DNA of 64,000 nucleotides from Modestobacter lapidis (GTDB taxonomy: Bacteria; Actinomycetota; Actinomycetes; Mycobacteriales; Geodermatophilaceae), in NCBI GenBank assembly GCA_019779905.1, contig JABAKE010000001.1, forward strand, positions 558,001 through 622,000, given 5' to 3'. Both the position numbers and the translations under genes were made by a program. Shown here piece after piece: positions 56,467 through 64,000 of the stretch. Every line of letters begins with the position of its first letter. Position 1 is the first letter of the stretch. The notes under the pieces were generated by a model. It saw only the letters and a list, made by a program, of their open reading frames with translations. It was not told where the DNA came from and ran no database searches.

Positions 56467-56571
56467 CATGGGGTCAGGGCTCCGGAACCCGCGCCAGTCG
56501 CGGGACCACGGGCCCGGTCGCGACGCCCGGTCGGGCGGGACGCGTCGTGGTGCGGGCCGGCATCGCGCTCA

Positions 56572-56901
56572 TCAGTGCTTGGCGACCGTCAGCAGCACGG
56601 TGGCGTCGCTGAGCGCCTCGAGGCTGTGCCGGGCGTCGGGAATGATGATGAGGTCGCCCTCGCGCCCTTCCCAGGAGGCATCCGCTGCGACGAGCCGTAC
56701 CCGGCCGCTCAGCACCACCAGCGTTGCTTCTCCGGGGTTCTCGTGCTCGGCCAGGGTCTTGCCGGCCGTCAGGGCCACCACCGTCTGCCTCAGCGACTTC
56801 TCATGACCCCCGTAGACGGTGTCGGCGGCGCGGCCGCTTGCGGTCGAGCCGGCTGTTCGTAGCAGCTGACGGCCCAAGGCTTCGAGGCTGAACTTCTGCA
56901 C
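56572..56901 (-). CDS. Cupin-domain protein
   Basis: About 109 residues from GTG 56901, which has AGGGGG five bases upstream; an earlier ATG at 56961 would add 20 residues and is less likely because it covers a tandem repeat. The cupin barrel reads KTLAEHENPGEATLVVLSG and EGDLIIIPDARHSLEAL. One His (with Glu) is present at the first metal motif and another His in the second, so a metal site may be complete. Small single-cupin proteins often bind metal or ligand without catalysis. Its neighbours are the nar regulator and the flavodoxin. Confidence 0.75.
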   Translation of the reverse strand: MQKFSLEALGRQLLRTAGSTASGRAADTVYGGHEKSLRQTVVALTAGKTLAEHENPGEATLVVLSGRVRLVAADASWEGREGDLIIIPDARHSLEALSDATVLLTVAKH

Positions 56902-56940
56902 GGGTACCCCCTGCTGTCGGACCATTCGCGGAAAGGCCAA

Positions 56941-56972
56941 AGCATCAGGCTGGACGAGCATCAGGCTGGACG
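56941..56972. repeat. 16-bp perfect tandem repeat, two copies
   Basis: AGCATCAGGCTGGACG occurs twice in direct succession (56941-56956 and 56957-56972), in the 5' region of the cupin gene, just upstream of its preferred start. It may be a slippage duplication in leader DNA or a doubled regulator site. Confidence 0.7.
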
Positions 56973-57012
56973 GACCTGCTTGATGAGACCGCCGTCATGC
57001 GCTTCTTCTTCC

Positions 57013-57029
57013 TACCAGGTTGCCTGGTA
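57013..57029. promoter_or_regulatory. Perfect palindrome, candidate operator
   Basis: TACCAGG-TTG-CCTGGTA is a perfect 7-bp inverted repeat with a 3-bp centre. On the minus strand the TACCAG arm is also the -10 of a plausible promoter: TTGAGA, 17 bp, TACCAG, leading to the cupin gene. A repressor bound there would block it; a plus-strand promoter toward the flavodoxin unit was not clear. The regulator is unknown. Confidence 0.5.
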
Positions 57030-57146
57030 AGTACAAGCCGAGCTGTTCTCAATTGCCGTGTCCGACTACCGTGAAAGCCGTCGTCCATGACCCGGTCACG
57101 ACCTCGTCGAGCCGGACGCACTCTCTCAGCGACACGAGGAGTCCAC

Positions 57147-57245
57147 GTGCTGTCCGACCGTTCCCGCCCCGTGATCGAGGCGACCCTGCCGGTCGTCGCC
57201 GAGCACATCCGGGAGATCGCCGTCCGGGCCGGGGCCGTCCGGTGA
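57147..57245 (+). pseudogene. Flavohaemoglobin (Hmp) N-terminal remnant, 32 codons
   Basis: A short frame from GTG 57147 has the very start of flavohaemoglobins: LSDRSRPVIEATLPVVAEHI then REIAVRAGAVR and a stop. The globin helices that follow in intact Hmp (beginning FYRRMF-like) are missing. The stop overlaps the flavodoxin start as GTGA. It is either a deleted hmp fused by accident to the next gene or a small translated leader. The family call rests on memory of Hmp starts; the resemblance is close over about 25 residues. Confidence 0.55.
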
Positions 57246-57787
57246 GCGTGCCTGGCCCCCGCGTGCTCGTGACCGCGGCCAGCAGGCACGGCTCCACCAG
57301 GGAGATCGCCGCTGCGGTGGCCCGCTGGCTGCCCGACACCGCGGCCGGCCGCGATGCCGGTCTGGCGGCCGGCTTCCTGGCGGTCGACCAGCAGCCCGAC
57401 CCTGCCCGGTTCGATGCCGTCGTTCTCGGCAGTGCGGTCTACGTGGGCCGCTGGCTGGAAGGGGCCAGGCACTATGCCGCCACCTTCGCCCCGACGTTGC
57501 GGTCCCGGCCGGTCTGGTTGTTCTCCAGTGGCCCCATCGGCGAGCCGCCGTTCCCGCCGGACGAGCCCTACGACGCGGAACCGATAGCCCGCCTCGTGGG
57601 CGCGCGCGGCCATCGGGTGTTCCCCGGATGCCTGGAGAAAGACTCCCTCACCTTCGGTGAGCGCGCGATGGTGACCGCGATGCGCGCACCGACCGGCGAC
57701 TTCCGCGACTGGGATGCCGTCCGCGGCTGGTGCGAGGAGATGGCCGTCGACCTCGTCGAGCACCTGGCCGGCGCTCCGCCTGCGTGA
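57242..57787 (+). CDS. Flavodoxin-domain protein
   Basis: A 181-residue protein starting at GTG 57242 (overlapping the stop of the globin remnant). The FMN phosphate-binding loop is seen as VTAASRHGSTREIA near residue 9-22; the later FDAVVLGSAVYVGRWL and LFSSGPIGE are the loops that flank the isoalloxazine. It is like PgdX/hemG-type flavodoxin domains (protoporphyrinogen oxidase-like). Low-potential electron transfer is expected; the partner is not evident. Its context next to nar and a globin remnant suggests nitrosative-stress or haem metabolism. Confidence 0.85.
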   Translation: MSVPGPRVLVTAASRHGSTREIAAAVARWLPDTAAGRDAGLAAGFLAVDQQPDPARFDAVVLGSAVYVGRWLEGARHYAATFAPTLRSRPVWLFSSGPIGEPPFPPDEPYDAEPIARLVGARGHRVFPGCLEKDSLTFGERAMVTAMRAPTGDFRDWDAVRGWCEEMAVDLVEHLAGAPPA

Positions 57788-57830
57788 TCACGCGGCACGG
57801 GGGAGCGACGCCGCTCGCCCGGTGCGCGGA

Positions 57831-58001
57831 TCAGGCGGGTTCGGGCACGCCGCCACCGTCGCCGCCGGGATCGTCCGGCGTCGATTCGATCGGCGCGGGC
57901 GGGAGCGGCTCCGGTGCGTCGGGGAGCAGCTCGGCCGGATCGTCCGGCATCGGCGCGTTCGGATCGATCTCCGGATCCGGCTCCGGCAGGGGTGCGACCA
58001 T
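57831..58001 (-). CDS. Small acidic proline-rich protein
   Basis: A 56-residue frame from ATG 58001. Sequence is almost entirely Pro, Asp, Glu, Ala and Gly (PLPEPDPEIDPNAPMPDDPAE), ending in DDPGGDGGGVPEPA. Such short acidic proline-rich proteins occur as orphans in actinobacteria. It has no predicted fold. It is convergent with the flavodoxin gene. The amino-acid bias is strong for a real coding frame, but conservation is unknown. Confidence 0.5.
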   Translation of the reverse strand: MVAPLPEPDPEIDPNAPMPDDPAELLPDAPEPLPPAPIESTPDDPGGDGGGVPEPA

Positions 58002-58443
58002 GCACCGAGTCAACCAGCGTGTCGCCCCGATCGCAGGGCCGGGCGTGCGAGGGCGGCGAGCGCCGCGCCTTCGGCGGCGGCGTCGTGCAGGTCGGGAGGG
58101 CCCGGAGAACCGATCGGCCCGGCCGCGGGTCGCCCCGCAGCTCGTGCCGGGCCGGCAGGCGCTAACATTGCTCCAGCGCCGGCCCCAGGCGAGCCTTCGC
58201 CCCTCTGGTGACGACTTTCCCCTGTGCGGTCGGTGCCCGGCCATCGACTGGTGGCTGCTGGTCCCACCATGGGCGGGCTGTCAGTCAGCCCGAGGCGTCG
58301 ATCTCTCGCAGATCCGTGGGACCGAGTCGCGTCTCGGAGCAACCGCCCAGGCCCTCTCTCGCGAGATCGGCTAGCCCCGATCGCTGGACCGGGTGCGGCA
58401 TTCCGCCGCGGCAACCGGGCCGGGCATGTCAAAGGAGGAGTCT
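58002..58443. other. 442-bp intergenic region before the helicase
   Basis: No RNA gene, repeat or terminator was found. The only clear element is a near-perfect Shine-Dalgarno AAAGGAGGAG at 58431-58440, three bases before GTG 58444. It rules out the ATG at 58426, because the site falls inside that frame. A TAACAT at 58172-58177 might be a -10, but no matching -35 was seen. Confidence 0.6.
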
Positions 58444-60600
58444 GTGGCTCGACGAGGCCAGGGCCGGGCGGGCACTCGCCGTACCGCCCCGCGGACGCAG
58501 CGGCGCGTGGGTGACCGCGGCGACATCATCGCGGAGCTCGCGCGCGCTGTCCGCGAGGTCGAGGCGGCTGCCCAGAGCGGCCGCGTGTCACCCGCAGTGC
58601 GTACGAAGTTCCAGGCTGTCGCACTGCTGGTGCGCGAGGAGCACGCGCGGGTCCGGGCCGACGACGCCAGCAACGCCACCCACCGGGCCGAGCAGCTCAA
58701 GCGTCTCGACGGGATCGCCACCATCCTCGCGAAGACCGCCGTACGCGATCCCGCGCTCCTCGCGCTCCTCACCGAGGACGCCGTCGTCTCCGATACGGCC
58801 CATTCGCGCAAGCGGGAGATGCTGCGGGCCGTCGGCATCGAACCGACCCCCGACGAAGCTCCGCCGGCGGCGCCCGCGGCGCCCTCCGCTGCCAGCGAGC
58901 GTCGGGTCGTGCCGCAGTCGGTCGTCTCGCGGCAGCTGGCCAACCCCTTCCTCGCCCCCGACTTCACGTCCACCAGGCCGGCGCCGGTCCGTCCGCGCCG
59001 ACTGGCCGGTTGGGAGCTGCTCGGCCCGCTCCTCGGATCCTTCGAGCGCGCCGGCGGCGGGGCCCCGGCGTGCATGGCCCTGCCCGCGCCGGCCTCGCTG
59101 CACGCGCCGGGTGGTCTCGAGCTGATGCCGCACCAGGCGCAGGTGGTCGCGGCCGCCGGCTCCGGCCACCGGACCTTTCTGCTCGCCGACGAGCCGGGCC
59201 TGGGCAAGACGGCTCAGGCGCTGCTCGCCGCGGAGGCGGCGAACGCCTACCCGCTGCTCGTCGTCGTCCCGAACGTCGTCAAGACGAACTGGGCTCGCGA
59301 GGCCGGCCGCTGGACGCCTCAGCGCTCGGCCACCGTCATCCACGGCGACGGGCACACGATAGACGGCTTTGCCGACGTCGTCGTGGTCAACTACGAGGTG
59401 CTCGACCGCCATGTGGGTTGGATCGGCGACTTCGGCTTCCGCGGCATGGTCGTCGACGAGGCGCACTTCATCAAGAACAAGACCTCTCAGCGGTCCCAGC
59501 ACGTGCTCGAGCTCTCCGAGCGCATCCGGTCCCGTATCGCGCGTCCGCTGCTGATGGCACTCACCGGCACCCCGCTGATCAACGACATCGAGGACTTCCG
59601 GGCCATCTGGCAGTTCCTCGGCTGGATCGACGACACGAAGCCGCTCGCGGAGCTGATGGATTCGCTCGAGGAGACCGGCCTGACGCCCGCCGACCCCGGC
59701 TTCTACCCCGCTGCCCGCAACAGCGTGGTGGACCTCGGCATCGTCCGTCGGCGCAAGGTCGACGTGGCCGCCGACATCCCGGCCCGCCGCATCGCCGACC
59801 TGCCCGTCGAGCTCGACGAGAAGGCCGGCCGGTCGATCCGGGCGGCCGAGCGGAACCTCGCCCGCCGGCTGGTGTCGCGGTACGAGAGCGCGCTCGCGGC
59901 CCGAGCGTCCGCCGACGACGTCGAGGGCATCGACCACGACCTCGTGCGCAGGGTGGCCAGGTGGGAGCAGAAGGACGCGACCACGACGACCGGCGAGAAC
60001 GTGTTCGGCATGATGCGGCGCATCGGTCAGGCGAAGGCCGCCCTCGCCGCCGACTACGCGGCACAGCTCGCCCGGAGCGCGGGGAAGGTGGTCTTCTTCG
60101 CCAAGCACGTCGACGTGATGGACGTCGCCGAGCAGACCTTCGCCAGGGACGGGATCCGTTTCTCGTCGATCCGTGGCGACCAGACCCCCGCGTCGCGGCA
60201 GAAGCACATCGACGCATTCGTGCACGATCCCGACGTCGCCATCGCGGTCTGCTCGCTGACCGCGGCCGGCGTGGGGATCAACCTGCAGGTGGCCTCGAAC
60301 ATCGTGCTCGCCGAGCTGTCCTGGACCGACGCCGAGCAGACCCAGGCCATCGACCGCAGCCACCGGATCGGTCAGACCGAACCCGTCACCGCGTGGCGCA
60401 TCATCGCCGCGCAGACCATCGACGCCAGGATCGCCGAGCTGATCGACAGCAAGGCGGGGCTCGCCGCCAGGGCGCTGGATGGCTCGGAGGAGGAGGTGCC
60501 GTCCTCGGCCGACGTGCAGCACGAGGCGCTCGTCGCGTTGTTGACGGACGCGTTGTCAGCTCTGCCGCCCGCGCGCGCCAGCGCCCCGACCGGTCACTGA
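58444..60600 (+). CDS. SNF2-family DEAH-box helicase/ATPase
   Basis: A 718-residue protein. After a 200-residue N-terminal helical, basic region the SNF2 core has motif Ia/I LADEPGLGKTAQALL near 247, DEAH in VVDEAHFIKN near 338, TGTPLIND, a long insert (500-540), and the helicase C-terminal part with FAKHVDVMDVAEQTF, VCSLTAAGVGINL and AIDRSHRIGQ near 636. It resembles the short SMARCAL1/HepA-like bacterial proteins, which translocate on DNA without strand separation. GTG 58444 is fixed by a strong RBS. No nuclease or methylase gene is next to it. It overlaps the convergent NRDE gene by seven bases. Confidence 0.9.
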   Translation: MARRGQGRAGTRRTAPRTQRRVGDRGDIIAELARAVREVEAAAQSGRVSPAVRTKFQAVALLVREEHARVRADDASNATHRAEQLKRLDGIATILAKTAVRDPALLALLTEDAVVSDTAHSRKREMLRAVGIEPTPDEAPPAAPAAPSAASERRVVPQSVVSRQLANPFLAPDFTSTRPAPVRPRRLAGWELLGPLLGSFERAGGGAPACMALPAPASLHAPGGLELMPHQAQVVAAAGSGHRTFLLADEPGLGKTAQALLAAEAANAYPLLVVVPNVVKTNWAREAGRWTPQRSATVIHGDGHTIDGFADVVVVNYEVLDRHVGWIGDFGFRGMVVDEAHFIKNKTSQRSQHVLELSERIRSRIARPLLMALTGTPLINDIEDFRAIWQFLGWIDDTKPLAELMDSLEETGLTPADPGFYPAARNSVVDLGIVRRRKVDVAADIPARRIADLPVELDEKAGRSIRAAERNLARRLVSRYESALAARASADDVEGIDHDLVRRVARWEQKDATTTTGENVFGMMRRIGQAKAALAADYAAQLARSAGKVVFFAKHVDVMDVAEQTFARDGIRFSSIRGDQTPASRQKHIDAFVHDPDVAIAVCSLTAAGVGINLQVASNIVLAELSWTDAEQTQAIDRSHRIGQTEPVTAWRIIAAQTIDARIAELIDSKAGLAARALDGSEEEVPSSADVQHEALVALLTDALSALPPARASAPTGH

Positions 60601-61301
60601 CCCGGATCCGCCGCCTGCCCGAAGGCGGCGGCGTCCCAGGGGACGCCGGCCCACGGCCGGCGGCTGTACTCCAGGCGCAACCGTCCGGGCCGGGCGTCGA
60701 TGATCTCGGCGAACACCGTGCCGTACACCTGGCCGTCCCGCTCGTGCCGAACGACCAGGGCCGAGGGGTCCTCGGCAGGTGGCCGGCCCTGCACCAGGCT
60801 GCGCCAGCCATGCGGGAAGGCCGCCGCTGCGAAGGTCTCCTGCCACCGGTCGGCCTTGCGATCCTCGGGTCCGCCGGAGGTCAGCACATGGGTGCCCTCG
60901 GGGTGTTCCGTCTCGGTGAGCCGGTCGCCGTCGAAGACCCAGGTGGTCAGTCGGTCCGGGGTCGCCAGCACGAGCACGAAGCCCGCCATCCCGGTGAGCC
61001 GGGCGTGGGAGACCCAGTCGGCCCCGTGTACGGCCCCGAGCAGCGGCAGTGCTCCCCGGCTCGGAGCCCCCGGAGCGGCCGGCCGCTCGTGGTACCGGTT
61101 GAGCACGAGAGAGGTCACCCCGGTGCCGACCCGGGTCGCGCACCACGTGCCCCCGGCGACGTGGTCACGCCCGCCGACGACGTCGGGGAACTGCGGCCAC
61201 CACCGGCCGGGGACATCGAAATCGCGGCTGATCAACTCGTCGCGCACGGCGAGGACCTCCACCGGCCGGTCGGCGGACCGACGCATCACCACCGTGCACA
61301 T
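60594..61301 (-). CDS. NRDE family protein (TANGO2-like)
   Basis: A 235-residue protein. It begins with Met-Cys-Thr-Val-Val, then AVRDELISRDF (the NRDE motif, here VRDE), WWPQF with GGTWCATRVGTGV, and a later LLGAVHGADW. The N-terminal Cys2 is the candidate nucleophile of this N-terminal-hydrolase-like fold; metazoan TANGO2 is the best-known relative, with possible haem or lipid roles. There is no secretion signal. The convergent helicase gene overlaps its last seven bases. Confidence 0.85.
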   Translation of the reverse strand: MCTVVMRRSADRPVEVLAVRDELISRDFDVPGRWWPQFPDVVGGRDHVAGGTWCATRVGTGVTSLVLNRYHERPAAPGAPSRGALPLLGAVHGADWVSHARLTGMAGFVLVLATPDRLTTWVFDGDRLTETEHPEGTHVLTSGGPEDRKADRWQETFAAAAFPHGWRSLVQGRPPAEDPSALVVRHERDGQVYGTVFAEIIDARPGRLRLEYSRRPWAGVPWDAAAFGQAADPGQ

Positions 61302-61334
61302 GCGCGCATCCTCCCGCGCCCGCGCGGAGCACCG

Positions 61335-64000
61335 TCAGCTGAGTGGGAGTTGTGCGAGCTGCCCTCGGGATCGGATGCCGAGCTTCTGGTAGGCGTTGCT
61401 CAGGTGGTACTCCACGGTCCGGGGGCTCAGGAACAGCCGGGCGGCGATGTCACGGTTGCCGAGCCCGGAGCGAACGAGCAGCACCGTCTGGCGTTCCTGC
61501 GGGGTGAGATTCCCGATCGTGCTGACGTTGCGCTTGCGGGCCGTCTCTCCGGACGCGCGGAGCTCCTGCCGGGCGCGTTCGGCCCACGGCTCGGCCCGGA
61601 GTTCGGTGAACACCTGCAGGGCGGCACGGAGGTGGGAGCGGGCGTCGATGCGACGGCGGCCGCGGCGCAGGAACTCGCCGTAGGCCAGCTCCGTACGGGC
61701 CCGCCCGAACGGGCGTCCGGCCGCGGCATGCAGCCGGAGGGCGTCCTGGAAGTGTCGCTCGGCGACGTCGCCGTGGGCGAGAAGGGCACGTCCGTGCTCC
61801 GCGATCGCCGCAGGGGAGGCCGCCCCGACCTGGGCGGCGAACGCCGTCAACTCCTCGACCCACTGCTGGACCAGGTCGGTCCGGCCGGCGCGCTGGGCGG
61901 CCTCCAGCCGGTCGAGTGCAGCGGACCGGCAGATCGTCGGATGACGGATCCGTTCGAGGTGGTGCAGTGCCGCGTCGACGTCGGAGTCGTTCGCGGCCAG
62001 GACGCCCTTGGCCCAGTCGGTCATGTCCACCGCCGCCGCGCCGACGATGCCCATGGGGCGATCAGCGCGCATCGCCTCCAGTTCGTCCAGTTCCTTGGGC
62101 CAGGCGGACTCGCCGCGGAACGCGGCCAGCAGCCCCAGCCAGGCCAACGGCATCGCAGTCAGCGGCGCCTGCCCGATGCCCCGGGCGAGGACGAGGGCCT
62201 CGTTCGCGGATGCCGTGGCCGCGCTCCAGTCTCCGGCGGCGACCTGGGCGGACGGGAGCCGGGACAGCGCCCATACGGCGTTGGTCAGGGAGCCGCCGTC
62301 CCGCGCCAGCGCGAGGAGTCCCCCGTAGGTCCACCGGACCGCCTCGAGGTCGGCGAGGTGCAGGGCGGCCACGCCCAGGTTCCCCAGCAGGTCGGCGTCG
62401 GGGGGAAGCGTTCCTCCGATGCCGAACGCCTCGTGCCAGGCCGCCGCGGCTTCGGCCATCTCGCGGCGGAGGAAGTGGCGGTGGCCCCGCAGGATGGCCG
62501 CGAAGCAGCGCAGTCGCGCAGGTGAGCGCTCCTCGGCGGCCCAGGAGAAGTCGACGTCCTCGTCGGCGGGGAGGTCCCAGCTCCAGGTGGCCAGGGCGGT
62601 GGCCAGCATCGCCATCTCCAGGGCGCGGCCCCCGTCGAGGGGGGCGACGTCCCGCGCGGCACGCAGGACGATCCGCCGTCCTGTCTGCGGTGAACCGATG
62701 TGCCACTCGATCCTGCCCCGGAGCCAGTCCACGTCGGCGCGGAGCAGGGGGTCGTCCGTGGTGTGGCGGACCCTGTCGGCCAGGGTCCGCGCACGGGCAC
62801 CGTCGCCGGCCAGCCAGGCACTGCTGGCGGACGTGAACAGACGCTGCGCCCGGTCACCGGCGGAGCTGCTGAGTTCCGCAGCCCGCTCGGATGCCGTGCT
62901 GGCAGCCTCGTGGCCACCGCGGCGGGTGGCGCGCCCGGCGACTGCATCCAGGTCATCGGCCACGTCGTCGTCGAGGGTCGTGGTCGCGCGCGCGGCATGC
63001 CAGGTTCCTCGATCCGGGTCACCCGCCGCGGTGAGCACCGCGGCCAGGGCCCGGTGCGTGCGCTGCTGCTGCGGCGCGGTGGCGGCGCTGTAGACGGCTG
63101 ACCGCACGAGGGGGTGGCGCAGCCGTACGTCGTCGTCGTGGATGAGGAGCAGCCCCGAGCGCTCCGCGGCGTCGAGCGCCGGGTCACCGGCCCCGAGTCG
63201 GGCGGCGGCCTGCTGGATGATCGACAGCCGCCCGGAGTCGTCGGCGGCGACAGCCAGCAGCAACGTCTGGGCGTCGGCGGGCAGCCGGCGCGACCGGTCG
63301 AGGAACGCGCGTTCGACCCCCTCGGTCAGCGGTAGCTGCGACGGCAGTCGCAATCGACCAGCGAGCTGTCCCTCGGACAGCATGGTGGGGAGTTCGACGA
63401 GTGCGAGCGGGTTCCCGCCGGTGCGGATCCTCAGCTCGTCGCGCACTCCGGCGGCCATCGGGCCCCCGGCGTGCTCGGCGAGCAGGGCCGAGGCCGCGTC
63501 GGCGTCCAGGCCGGGCACGACGAGTTCGGGCAGGCCGGACGCGTCGAAGTGGCGCGTCTCTCCCTCGCGGACGGCGAAGAGCAACGCGAGGCGGTCGGCG
63601 TGCAGCCGGCGGGCGACGAAGAGCAATGCCTCGGCAGACGCTGCGTCCAGCCAGTGGGCGTCGTCGACGACGCAGACGAGCGGCTGCTTCTCCGCGGTCT
63701 CGGCCAGGAGCGACAGGGTCGCTGCGAACACGAGGAACCGGTCGTCGGTCGGCCCATCGCCGCGGTTCGCATCCTCACCCAGCGCGCCGTGCAGCGCCCG
63801 GGCCTGCACGGGCGGGATGCCTCCCAGGTGGCCGAGGACGGGCCGCAGCAGTCGGTGCAGCGCCGCGAAGGGGAGTGGCGACTCCGACTCGACACCCGCG
63901 GTCCACAGGACGGCGACGGCGGTGGCACGGTCGATCGCGTCGGTCAACAACGCGGTCTTGCCCACGCCGGGCTCACCGCGCACGACGAGGGCCCCACCAC
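61335..64000 (-). CDS. LuxR-family regulator with AAA ATPase domain (start beyond window)
   Basis: At least 888 codons; the frame is open at the right edge, so the N-terminus is missing. Visible parts: Walker A EPGVGKTALL, Walker B LVCVVDDAHWLD, a long TPR-like helical centre, and the C-terminal LuxR helix-turn-helix (LTPQERQTVLLVRSGLGNRD, then LFLSPRTVEYHLSNAYQKLG). This is the large LAL/MalT-like regulator class, with a cytosolic sensor ATPase and DNA binding by GerE HTH. The ligand is unknown. About 888 residues visible is close to a full family length of 900-1000. Confidence 0.9.
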   Translation of the reverse strand, partial: GGALVVRGEPGVGKTALLTDAIDRATAVAVLWTAGVESESPLPFAALHRLLRPVLGHLGGIPPVQARALHGALGEDANRGDGPTDDRFLVFAATLSLLAETAEKQPLVCVVDDAHWLDAASAEALLFVARRLHADRLALLFAVREGETRHFDASGLPELVVPGLDADAASALLAEHAGGPMAAGVRDELRIRTGGNPLALVELPTMLSEGQLAGRLRLPSQLPLTEGVERAFLDRSRRLPADAQTLLLAVAADDSGRLSIIQQAAARLGAGDPALDAAERSGLLLIHDDDVRLRHPLVRSAVYSAATAPQQQRTHRALAAVLTAAGDPDRGTWHAARATTTLDDDVADDLDAVAGRATRRGGHEAASTASERAAELSSSAGDRAQRLFTSASSAWLAGDGARARTLADRVRHTTDDPLLRADVDWLRGRIEWHIGSPQTGRRIVLRAARDVAPLDGGRALEMAMLATALATWSWDLPADEDVDFSWAAEERSPARLRCFAAILRGHRHFLRREMAEAAAAWHEAFGIGGTLPPDADLLGNLGVAALHLADLEAVRWTYGGLLALARDGGSLTNAVWALSRLPSAQVAAGDWSAATASANEALVLARGIGQAPLTAMPLAWLGLLAAFRGESAWPKELDELEAMRADRPMGIVGAAAVDMTDWAKGVLAANDSDVDAALHHLERIRHPTICRSAALDRLEAAQRAGRTDLVQQWVEELTAFAAQVGAASPAAIAEHGRALLAHGDVAERHFQDALRLHAAAGRPFGRARTELAYGEFLRRGRRRIDARSHLRAALQVFTELRAEPWAERARQELRASGETARKRNVSTIGNLTPQERQTVLLVRSGLGNRDIAARLFLSPRTVEYHLSNAYQKLGIRSRGQLAQLPLS

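Overview
The window is about 72% GC. It has dense, mostly overlapping genes, frequent GTG starts and many GTGA/ATGA stop-start junctions, as expected of a high-GC actinobacterium. The gene set (fused cytochrome oxidase I/III with CtaG, NarGHJI, SARP/BTAD and large LuxR regulators, many small proline- or arginine-rich products) fits a soil actinobacterium such as Geodermatophilaceae. That family assignment is an inference, not a match I could test. I see no rRNA, tRNA, CRISPR array, insertion sequence or integrase.

Layout. 1-313: end of an amidase gene. 384-1169: alpha/beta hydrolase, divergent from a terminal-oxidase operon (1344-6007: leader ORF, ctaC, fused ctaD-ctaE, small membrane protein, ctaG). 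6054-10306: an ATP-grasp/CocE-type hydrolase pair and a diacylglycerol-kinase-like lipid kinase. 10375-12578 (minus): cstA coupled to a small Cys-Cys protein. 12640-14426: a conserved hypothetical and a BTAD/SARP-type regulator.

14497-34949 (all minus) is the most unusual part. A compact contractile tail-like particle operon (sheath, tube, tube-associated protein, gp27/gp5-like spike, PAAR-like tip, gp25, J) carries several large proteins I cannot name. One protein has a C-terminal segment that I recognise as like polymorphic toxin type 4. Two GH13 glycosidase genes follow in the same direction after 27 and 26 bp. No capsid, terminase, portal, integrase or lysis genes are present, so this looks like a domesticated contractile injection system rather than a prophage.

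35087-44101: a TRIC/UPF0126 channel, a PaaX-family regulator, and a divergent operon. In that operon a fused indolepyruvate:ferredoxin oxidoreductase gene sits inside an SsuABC-type ABC transporter, suggesting uptake and oxidation of an aromatic or aryl-2-oxoacid compound. 44174-47210 (minus): a phosphatase/phospholipase-D-like fusion, PspC and a hemerythrin protein.

47377-57787: anaerobic nitrate respiration (narGHJI-narK), a divergent regulator with three conserved cysteines, a cupin gene, and a flavodoxin gene preceded by a 32-codon remnant that looks like the start of a flavohaemoglobin gene. A perfect palindrome and a 16-bp tandem repeat lie between the cupin and flavodoxin units. 58444-64000: an SNF2-type helicase, an NRDE-family protein and a large LuxR/AAA regulator truncated by the window edge.
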